Assembly: GCA_016290715.1 (NCBI GenBank) | Contig: JAEEUY010000080.1 | Span: 1-6,936, forward strand | DNA: 6,936 nt | Direction of reading: 5' to 3' | DNA from: Bacteroidales bacterium | Lineage (GTDB): Bacteria; Bacteroidota; Bacteroidia; Bacteroidales; WCHB1-69 | In this document: in pieces, positions 1 through 6,027 of the stretch | Numbering within the stretch: the stretch's first letter is position 1 | How the letters are laid out: each line of letters opens with the position of its first letter | Notes under the pieces: model-generated | Database searches by the model: none | What the model saw: the letters and a program-made list of their open reading frames with translations, nothing else | What the model was told of the DNA's origin: nothing | Program-made: the position numbers and the translations under genes

Positions 1-191
1 AAACCATGCAAGAAATTTGCTTAAAAAACGGAATTGAAATTATCATCATTCCCGAATTTATTTTAAATACCGTCAAGGTACACTCTTCAAAGATCAGAAA
101 ATATATTGTTAATCAAGAATTTACAAAAGCAGAGAAACTATTGGGATATTCCCTCAAAAAAAAAACGTACTTTTGCACGCTTAAATTTTAA
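1..191 (+). CDS. ribF: FAD synthetase (FMN adenylyltransferase), RibF-like, 3' end only
   Basis: This is the C-terminal end of a gene whose start lies left of the window; the frame is open from base 3, so the ATG at 6 is probably internal. The visible part carries VHSSKIRKYI, which fits the [IV]SS[ST]xIR motif of the nucleotidyltransferase superfamily, followed by a helix ending in KAEKLLGYSL. That matches the AxxLLGRPY segment closing the FAD synthetase domain of RibF. This domain adenylylates FMN to FAD in the cytoplasm. In bifunctional RibF a riboflavin kinase domain of about 120 residues follows. Here only about 11 residues (KKKTYFCTLKF) remain before TAA, and the other two frames also close within about 40 bases. 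It therefore appears to be a single-domain enzyme or a truncated gene. Another nucleotidyltransferase (NadD- or CoaD-like) is less likely because of the LLGY segment. Confidence 0.65.
   Translation, partial: TMQEICLKNGIEIIIIPEFILNTVKVHSSKIRKYIVNQEFTKAEKLLGYSLKKKTYFCTLKF
168..175 (+). promoter_or_regulatory. Bacteroidetes -7 box (TAnnTTTG) upstream of the PpiD-like gene
   Basis: TACTTTTG matches the Bacteroidetes primary sigma factor -7 consensus TAnnTTTG exactly. It would place the transcription start near 182 and leave a leader of about 39 bases before the ATG at 221. The -33 box is weak: the nearest TTTG-like element is TTGG at 141-144, with a 23-base spacer that is slightly long. A run of ten A (156-165) lies directly upstream of the -7 box. 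The box sits inside the last codons of the RibF-like gene, so the two genes need not share a transcript. Activity is inferred from the consensus and position only. Confidence 0.6.
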
Positions 192-220
192 CATAAAATA
201 AACTAAAATACAAAAAGAAT

Positions 221-2575
221 ATGGCAGCAATTGGCAAAATTCGTAAGCATGGTGTATTGTTAATGATTATCATCGGTGTGGCTCTTCTCGCCTTCATCGT
301 AGGAGACTTAACACAACTTCTTCCCTCTCTCACAAACAAAAACCTATTGGCTAAAGTGGGGAAAGAGACCATTAGAATGGATGGCAGGGAAAACAGCTAC
401 ACCTCTTACTACGAACAAAACAGAGTTTTATTAGAATTCATTCAAGACAAATCATCCTCTGATGAGGCATTTGACCAGCAAGTGCATGACATCACCTGGG
501 CACAAATAAAGGAAGAGGCCATGTTGGATGAACAATTAGGCAAACTGGGGATGAAACTCAACGATCAAATCGTTGAAAATATCAACAATACATTGGTAAA
601 CGACATTGAAAAGATTCTGATGGCTTTGAGCAACAACCAATACAGAATGTTAACCCAAAGCCAACAAGTGATGGGGCAGCTTTGCTACAAATTCCTCAAT
701 CAGGGGGCAAGTTTGGATAATATCAAACAACTTTTCACCAATATTGAGGAATACCGCAACACGCCTAACAGCAATATCTATTTAATGTACAAAGCTATTG
801 AAAGAATGGCTTGTATTGAAGCAAGAGAGAATGCCTATTTTGGTTTAGCCAACAATTCGCTTTACTTCTCTACCCCATTATTGGAGCAAATCACGAAAGA
901 CAACACTGCTTATCTCGTTCAAGCAGCGGCAATCAACCTCAACAATCCCACTTTTAACGCTTTAGAAATCAACATCGATGAAAACGAGGCAAAAGCGTAT
1001 TTCAAAAAACATATCGACAAATACACCTCTTTGGAAGCATTAAGAGATATGGATTATGCTGTTATTCCTGTTTTGCCTACGGAAGAAGACCAAAAAGCGA
1101 TACAAGATTCTGTTTATCGCATATTCAACCGCTTTGCCAACTCAACCAGCATTCAAGATTTTACCAAAAATGAAAGAAAAATTGACAAAAGCAGAGCTTT
1201 CAACCGCGATGGTAACTTCTGGTCATACAATGGCAAAAATGCAAGTTTCGTTCAAGTGGACACCCTCTTATATCTGGAAAATGGAAAAACAGCTTTAAAC
1301 TTCTTCGGAGTTGAAAATGAACAAAACAACTCACCCATGCCGAAAGTGATGGATTCTGTTATCAACCATGCGCCCGCCGGCACTTTACTTCCTCCTTATT
1401 TTGATGCCAATAGCGGTTTCTGGTACTTCGGGAAAGTTCGCAGTGTCGCTTACCGTCCTGACTCTATCAAAGTTTCATTCATCGCTGTGGATTTCAAAAC
1501 CGATATGAACACCAACTCTACCAGAACAAAAGAAGAAGCACAAAGTCTGATGGACAGCATCCAACGCACCGTTGCTGCCAACCCATCACAAATATTCTCT
1601 TTATTAGCTACCTACAACCCTCAATTGCAAAAAGACTCCACTATGTGGCTAACCGATATGCCGGATACATTATATAATAAGCTTATCAACACCAATATCA
1701 ACGGATGCTATGTTCAAGAGAGAGAGAATGACTTCCTTTTAGTGGCAGTTTTTGATAAAACAGCTCCAAAAGAAAAAAGACAATACTTGCTTTACCCTGT
1801 TCCATTGGAAGTATCCCGCACTACCATTGACATGCGCCGTAAGGAAGCCAACGCTTTGGCAGCTGAATGCAGCGACGTAACCAAATTAAATGAAGTGGCT
1901 AAAGAAAAAGGTATCGTTCTTGTAGAAGAAACTGATATCCGCAATATGCAAGGCATCCTTTATCAATCACAACTCGTTTGTCGCGAAGCCGTGGCATGGG
2001 CATACGACGACGAAACTGAAATCGGTCAAGTGGCTCACTCTCCTTTCACCGCCAAATATCTCAATGTGGAAGGACAGGAAGCCTTTATCATTGCTGGTTT
2101 GAAACATGTCAGAACTGCTGGGAAACCCACTTATGAAAGTGTAAAACATTTGGTGGAAGCCGACATGAAAGCAGAAAAGAAACATGAATTGGTAGAAAAA
2201 ATGCTTCAAGACACTTTAGCCAAAGTCTCTATCCAAGAAGTGGCCCAAAGTTACAACACTTTTGTTCGCGACAGCATTCGCGTTCACTTCTCTGAATTCC
2301 AATCAGCCGGTATTGAAAATGCAATCATTGGAAAAATTGCAGGAATGAAAGCCGACAACAAACCTGTGGCTATGTGCGGCAAAAATGCTGTTTACCTCAT
2401 TGCTCTTCAAAGCAGCGAACCTACTACCGCCCCAGCTGACAATACCGCTATGGTAGAAAACTATGCAGGTCAGGTGGTTATTGGAAACACCAACATTCCA
2501 CAATTATTCATGTCCGATCTTGAAAAGAACTTAAAAATCACCGACAGAAGACATTATTTCTACAGACATAACTAA
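221..2575 (+). CDS. PpiD/SurA-type periplasmic folding factor (peptidylprolyl isomerase family), membrane-anchored
   Basis: The 784-residue protein opens with MAAIGKIRKHGVLLM and one hydrophobic helix (about 11-34) ending in GDL, the signature of Bacteroidetes PpiD-like proteins. This anchors it in the inner membrane with the rest in the periplasm, where the family assists folding of exported and outer membrane proteins. A helical SurA_N-like chaperone region covers about 40-210. A second segment at about 250-290 contains DENEAKAYFKKHIDKY and RDMDYAVIPV, typical of the family. A parvulin-like domain spans about 415-515 (YRPDSIKVSF to LLVAVFDKTAP). The usual [AS][SR]HI[LI] strand reads KVSFIA, with Phe420 where the conserved His is expected, so isomerase activity is doubtful. 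The C-terminus ends in LEKNLKITDRRHYFY, resembling the family's closing DNRxxFF. It is longer than the roughly 700-715 residues I expect. The ATG is chosen because it begins the anchor, with an A-rich leader and A at -3 and -6. Confidence 0.85.
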   Translation: MAAIGKIRKHGVLLMIIIGVALLAFIVGDLTQLLPSLTNKNLLAKVGKETIRMDGRENSYTSYYEQNRVLLEFIQDKSSSDEAFDQQVHDITWAQIKEEAMLDEQLGKLGMKLNDQIVENINNTLVNDIEKILMALSNNQYRMLTQSQQVMGQLCYKFLNQGASLDNIKQLFTNIEEYRNTPNSNIYLMYKAIERMACIEARENAYFGLANNSLYFSTPLLEQITKDNTAYLVQAAAINLNNPTFNALEINIDENEAKAYFKKHIDKYTSLEALRDMDYAVIPVLPTEEDQKAIQDSVYRIFNRFANSTSIQDFTKNERKIDKSRAFNRDGNFWSYNGKNASFVQVDTLLYLENGKTALNFFGVENEQNNSPMPKVMDSVINHAPAGTLLPPYFDANSGFWYFGKVRSVAYRPDSIKVSFIAVDFKTDMNTNSTRTKEEAQSLMDSIQRTVAANPSQIFSLLATYNPQLQKDSTMWLTDMPDTLYNKLINTNINGCYVQERENDFLLVAVFDKTAPKEKRQYLLYPVPLEVSRTTIDMRRKEANALAAECSDVTKLNEVAKEKGIVLVEETDIRNMQGILYQSQLVCREAVAWAYDDETEIGQVAHSPFTAKYLNVEGQEAFIIAGLKHVRTAGKPTYESVKHLVEADMKAEKKHELVEKMLQDTLAKVSIQEVAQSYNTFVRDSIRVHFSEFQSAGIENAIIGKIAGMKADNKPVAMCGKNAVYLIALQSSEPTTAPADNTAMVENYAGQVVIGNTNIPQLFMSDLEKNLKITDRRHYFYRHN

Positions 2576-2601
2576 TCTTGTCTTCATGTAGGCATTTTGT
2601 T

Positions 2602-3558
2602 ATGAAAAACATCATAAAAATTATATTCAAATGGGGAGCCTTGCTTGGAGCAGGGCTTTCTCTCATTAAACTCTTAGGCTTTTTTGCCCTCAACATTGAT
2701 TATCCCTTTGAACCCATTTCAGATTTGCTGATGGTTATTGCTTTCGTGGCATGCCTTTACATGGGAATCAAAGAGTTGCGAGATGATTACCAAGACGGAT
2801 TAATCAAATACACCCGTGCTTTCGTTACAGGATTTTGGATTACCCTTCTTGCCTATCTGATTATGGTTGCCTTTTTAATTATTGATTATCAATTTATTGA
2901 TAAAGATGGTGTTGCCCGTATTAATCAGCAAAATATTGAAAAGGCACAAATGGCCATCGCCAAGGATACCATAACCCAAAGTGAACGGGATAACTATCTT
3001 TCCCAAATGCAAGAAATCATCCTAAAAGAGAATACCACTTCAGGGGGCGATACCATCACAGGATGCGACAGTCTGCTCCACTTAATCATCAACCAGCAGT
3101 GGGCATTCGTAAGACATTCCACAAAGAATCCGCAAAATGGCGACAATCAATTAGGCGTTTTTTACAGCAAAACACAAGAGAGTTTATCATCTATCACCGA
3201 AAGTGTATTGGGTTCTCCTTCTGTTAGCTCAGAATGCGACAAACATATCCGGCAGGTAATTGTTGAAAGCCAGCCGCAATTTGCCGCTATTGACCCTGCC
3301 AAAGTGCGCTTCGAGGCCATACAATCCAGAATCCCGCAATCGGACAATGCCTGCGATGCTGCTTTCAAACACTCTTTTGCAATACTGCTCTACGGTATCA
3401 TGCTTGATATTTTTGTTGCCCTGTTTTTGTTCCGCAATGAAAAAACAATTTGCAGTCGCAACGGCAATTTAGACGAAGAGACAGAAGAGGGTGAAGAAAT
3501 GCCTGATGAAGAAGAGACGGCGGAAGAGACTCCCAATTTAACCGAAAACCAACAATAA
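2602..3558 (+). CDS. DUF4199 domain-containing inner membrane protein
   Basis: This is a 318-residue protein of unknown function. Its N-terminal part resembles DUF4199: TM1 about 12-31, TM2 about 39-56, the cytoplasmic motif GIKELRDDYQDGLIKYTRAF (55-74), TM3 about 75-95, and TM4 near the end (about 257-277). Basic residues at the N-terminus suggest it faces the cytoplasm, so the long stretch 96-256 between TM3 and TM4 would be outside. That loop holds three cysteines (155, 212, 251) and helical charged segments. After TM4 comes a cytoplasmic tail very rich in Glu/Asp (291-309). Most family members I recall have about 160-180 residues, so loop and tail are extra. The ATG at 2602 is chosen because it directly precedes the first basic/hydrophobic segment. 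The frame also opens at a TTG at 2578, which is less likely. A weak TAGG lies at 2589-2592. The stop is 2 bases before the glycosyltransferase, a pairing often seen in Bacteroidetes. Confidence 0.75.
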   Translation: MKNIIKIIFKWGALLGAGLSLIKLLGFFALNIDYPFEPISDLLMVIAFVACLYMGIKELRDDYQDGLIKYTRAFVTGFWITLLAYLIMVAFLIIDYQFIDKDGVARINQQNIEKAQMAIAKDTITQSERDNYLSQMQEIILKENTTSGGDTITGCDSLLHLIINQQWAFVRHSTKNPQNGDNQLGVFYSKTQESLSSITESVLGSPSVSSECDKHIRQVIVESQPQFAAIDPAKVRFEAIQSRIPQSDNACDAAFKHSFAILLYGIMLDIFVALFLFRNEKTICSRNGNLDEETEEGEEMPDEEETAEETPNLTENQQ

Positions 3559-3560
3559 TC

Positions 3561-4514
3561 ATGAATATTTCCATTATCGTTCCTTTATTCAATGAAGAAG
3601 AATCCTTGCCGGAATTGGCAACATGGATTGACAGAGTGGCAACAGAACATCAATTTTCATACGAAGTAGTGATGGTAGATGACGGCTCTACCGACCGCTC
3701 ATGGGAAGTAGTTGAGCAGTTACATACGACCAATCCGAATATCAAGGGTATCAAATTTCGTAGGAATTATGGGAAATCGGCAGCCCTCAACACTGCTTTT
3801 CAAGTAGTTGAAGGGGATGTGGTGATAACCATGGATGCAGACCTTCAAGACAGTCCTGATGAAATTCCAGAATTATATCGAATGATTGTGGAAGAAAAAT
3901 ATGATGTGGTATCTGGCTGGAAGAAAAAAAGATACGATAATGTATTCTTGAAAAACATCCCATCCAAACTATTCAACTGGACCACAAGACGCATTTCAAA
4001 AATACCCCTTCACGACTTTAATTGCGGGTTAAAAGCCTATCGCAAGGAGGTGGTCAAAAACATTGAGATATACAGTGAAATGCACCGATACATTCCTGTC
4101 ATCGCCAAATGGGCCGGATTCACCAAAATTGGAGAGAAAGTGGTTATTCACCAAAAAAGGAAATTCGGCGTATCGAAATTTGGCTGGAACCGCTTTGTGA
4201 ATGGATATTTGGACTTGATGACCTTAAGTTTCACCAATCGTTTCCGCAAGCAACCCATGCACTTCTTCGGTTTGTGGGGCAGCGTGTCTTTCCTTGTCGG
4301 CATTATCATCGCCATAGCATTAATCATAAAAAAATTGGTTCTGCAATCTCACGGGGAAATATTCCGTCAGGTTACCGACCAGCCGCTTTTCTATCTTGCA
4401 TTGTTAGCGGTGGTTATCGGGTGCCAGCTGTTCTTGGCTGGATTTATCGGGGAACTCATTTCCAGCTCCGACAGCAACCGAAACAAATATAAAATCGAAA
4501 AAACGCTCAACTAA
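3561..4514 (+). CDS. Family 2 glycosyltransferase, GtrB/DPM1-like, membrane-bound
   Basis: The 317-residue protein begins MNISIIVPLFNEEESLPEL, the start of a GT-A fold. Nucleotide-sugar and metal-binding motifs are present: VDDGSTD (39-45) and DADLQDSPDEIP (92-102). Family motifs follow: VSGWKKKR (117-124), HDFNCGLKAYR (151-161), EMHRYIPV (173-180), and a basic HQKRKFGVSKFG (197-208) like the HHxRxxGxSKYG region. Two transmembrane helices close the protein (about 237-257 and 276-299), the layout of polyprenyl-phosphate sugar transferases such as GtrB and ArnC. The expected reaction is transfer of a sugar from a nucleotide donor to undecaprenyl phosphate on the cytoplasmic face, for later use in envelope glycans. 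Donor and acceptor cannot be read from the sequence. It starts 2 bases after the DUF4199 gene, so the two are probably co-translated. All catalytic motifs look intact and the length is normal. Confidence 0.9.
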   Translation: MNISIIVPLFNEEESLPELATWIDRVATEHQFSYEVVMVDDGSTDRSWEVVEQLHTTNPNIKGIKFRRNYGKSAALNTAFQVVEGDVVITMDADLQDSPDEIPELYRMIVEEKYDVVSGWKKKRYDNVFLKNIPSKLFNWTTRRISKIPLHDFNCGLKAYRKEVVKNIEIYSEMHRYIPVIAKWAGFTKIGEKVVIHQKRKFGVSKFGWNRFVNGYLDLMTLSFTNRFRKQPMHFFGLWGSVSFLVGIIIAIALIIKKLVLQSHGEIFRQVTDQPLFYLALLAVVIGCQLFLAGFIGELISSSDSNRNKYKIEKTLN

Positions 4515-4525
4515 TCATACCTATT

Positions 4526-5347
4526 ATGGCAGACTATTTATATAGCAACGTCAATAAAGTTACCACCAACATTCTGCAAAAAATGCGTAATGAAGGTGAA
4601 AAAATCGCGATGCTTACTGCTTACGACTATTCGTTAGCAAAGTTATTGGATATAGCCAAAATTGATGTAATATTAGTAGGCGACTCTGCCGCCAATGTCA
4701 TGGCAGGCTACAAGACCACCCTACCCATCACCTTAGACGAGATGATCTATCATGCCTCGTCGGTTGTTCGTGCGGTGGAACGTGCTCTGGTAGTGGTAGA
4801 TATGCCTTTTGGCACCTACCAAGGAAATTCGAAAGAAGCGTTGCATTCGGCTATTCGTATCATGAAAGAATCGGGGGCAGATGCCGTCAAATTAGAAGGT
4901 GGAGAAGAGGTACATGAATCCATTGAACGTATCATCAGCGCCGGTATTCCCGTGATGGGACACCTCGGACTCATGCCACAATCCATCAACAAATTCGGGA
5001 CATACGCCGTACGCGCCACCGAAGAAGCGGAAGCTGAAAAGCTAATCCAAGACGCACAGAAATTAGAATCGTATGGCTGTTTTTCGTTAGTGTTGGAAAA
5101 AATACCTGCAGAAGTAGCAAAACAGGTAACACAAATGATTCATATCCCGACCATTGGCATCGGAGCCGGACAACATACCAGCGGACAAGTTTTAGTATTA
5201 CACGACATGTTAGGAATCACCCAACAGTTCTCCCCCCGCTTCCTCCGTCGCTACCACAATCTCAGCGAAGAGATTATTCGCGCCGTGGGCACTTACATCG
5301 AGGATGTGAAAAATATAGACTTCCCTAACGAAAAAGAACAATATTAA
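4526..5347 (+). CDS. panB: 3-methyl-2-oxobutanoate hydroxymethyltransferase (ketopantoate synthase)
   Basis: This cytoplasmic enzyme transfers a hydroxymethyl group from 5,10-methylenetetrahydrofolate to 3-methyl-2-oxobutanoate, giving ketopantoate, the first committed step of pantothenate and CoA synthesis. The 273-residue length is normal. Motifs run in order: MLTAYDYSLAKL (29-40), VGDSAANVMAGY (51-62), VVDMPFGTYQ (90-99), AVKLEGG (120-126), PVMGHLGLMPQS (142-153), VLEKIPAE (189-196), IGIGAGQHTSGQVLVLHD (210-227). By alignment with E. coli PanB, metal ligands are Asp53, Asp92 and Glu124, the substrate-binding Lys is 122, and the catalytic Glu is 191. All are present. The ending FPNEKEQY is what I remember from Bacteroidales PanB. 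The start lies 11 bases after the glycosyltransferase stop with no clear Shine-Dalgarno, and the stop overlaps the next start by one base. No panC or panD is in view. Confidence 0.97.
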   Translation: MADYLYSNVNKVTTNILQKMRNEGEKIAMLTAYDYSLAKLLDIAKIDVILVGDSAANVMAGYKTTLPITLDEMIYHASSVVRAVERALVVVDMPFGTYQGNSKEALHSAIRIMKESGADAVKLEGGEEVHESIERIISAGIPVMGHLGLMPQSINKFGTYAVRATEEAEAEKLIQDAQKLESYGCFSLVLEKIPAEVAKQVTQMIHIPTIGIGAGQHTSGQVLVLHDMLGITQQFSPRFLRRYHNLSEEIIRAVGTYIEDVKNIDFPNEKEQY

Positions 5348-6024
5348 TGCTCACCGCCGACCGAATCCTGTACGAAGACAACCACCTGCTCATCGTCAAT
5401 AAACTTGCAGGAGAGATTGTACAAGGCGACAAAACCGGCGATACTCCACTTTTAGAAGCTGTAAAGACATACATCAAAGAGAAATATCAAAAACCGGGAA
5501 ATGTTTTCTGCGGGTTGGTGCATCGTATCGACCGTCCCGTAAGTGGCGCGGTCATCTTTGCCAAAACATCAAAAGCCCTTGCACGACTAAACGAGATTGT
5601 GAAAGAGCGAAAAATCAACAAGATTTACTGGGCGCTTGTGGAAGGAAAACCGCCTGTGGAGGAAGACCGCCTTATCGACTATCTATACCGTCAGGAACGC
5701 AACAACAAAACCTACGTTTCCGCCATTGAGAAAACAGGCTATGTCCGTGCGGAGCTGTCGTATAAAATGTTGCAACACTATACCCATTACAGTTTGTTGG
5801 AAGTTTCGTTATACACCGGAAGGCATCATCAAATACGTGCCCAACTTTCCGCCCATGGGATGGTCATCAAAGGGGATTTAAAATACGGAGCACGCCGCTC
5901 AAACCAAGACGGCTCCATTTCGCTTCATGCCCGTAAAATAGAATTCAATCATCCCGTAACAAAAGAACTCATCTCTGTTACGGCCCCACTAAGCGGGGAA
6001 ATGCAAAAAATCATCGCGTTGTAA
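5347..6024 (+). CDS. RluA-family RNA pseudouridine synthase
   Basis: The 225-residue cytoplasmic enzyme converts specific uridines in RNA to pseudouridine. It begins with the family strand ILYEDNHLLIVNKLAG (7-22). The catalytic loop is GLVHRIDRPVSGAVIFAKTSKAL (in 56-78), where Asp62 is the nucleophile in the HRxDRxxSG signature. KIYWALVEG (92-100) supplies the conserved Tyr of the YxAxVxG motif, and the TGRHHQIRAQLSAHG segment (157-171) is the conserved basic RNA-binding element. There is no N-terminal S4 domain, so it belongs to the short catalytic-domain-only members. Whether the target is rRNA or tRNA cannot be told from sequence. Its ATG shares the last A of the panB TAA (TAATG), which suggests translational coupling and settles the start. 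The stop is 3 bases from that of the convergent phosphohexomutase gene. Confidence 0.92.
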   Translation: MLTADRILYEDNHLLIVNKLAGEIVQGDKTGDTPLLEAVKTYIKEKYQKPGNVFCGLVHRIDRPVSGAVIFAKTSKALARLNEIVKERKINKIYWALVEGKPPVEEDRLIDYLYRQERNNKTYVSAIEKTGYVRAELSYKMLQHYTHYSLLEVSLYTGRHHQIRAQLSAHGMVIKGDLKYGARRSNQDGSISLHARKIEFNHPVTKELISVTAPLSGEMQKIIAL

Positions 6025-6027
6025 CGC

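Noticed and set aside
181..372. A short - strand frame opposite the start of the PpiD-like gene.
   Set aside because: It reads as the antisense of the membrane anchor, has no recognisable content and overlaps the promoter and leader.
2573..2580. TAATCTTG as a second promoter (-7 box) ahead of the DUF4199 gene.
   Set aside because: It has one mismatch to TAnnTTTG, overlaps the preceding stop codon and has no -33 element at suitable spacing. An internal promoter is possible but unsupported.
2578..2601. Possible TTG start for the DUF4199 gene, adding eight residues (SSCRHFV and its start).
   Set aside because: The ATG at 2602 directly precedes the basic segment and TM1, as expected for the family. 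The added residues have no family resemblance.
4109..4492. A 127-codon open frame inside the glycosyltransferase gene, in another frame.
   Set aside because: It is fully covered by a well-supported GT2 gene with intact motifs in the overlapped part, and its product resembles nothing I recognise.
5984..5998. CCCC-ACTAAGC-GGGG stem near the end of the pseudouridine synthase gene.
   Set aside because: It is a four-pair stem inside coding sequence, followed by A-rich rather than T-rich DNA; probably chance.
6016..6027. GCGTTGTAACGC as a small hairpin at the convergent junction.
   Set aside because: The stem is only four pairs with a four-base loop and no T run on either side, so it is too weak for an intrinsic terminator.
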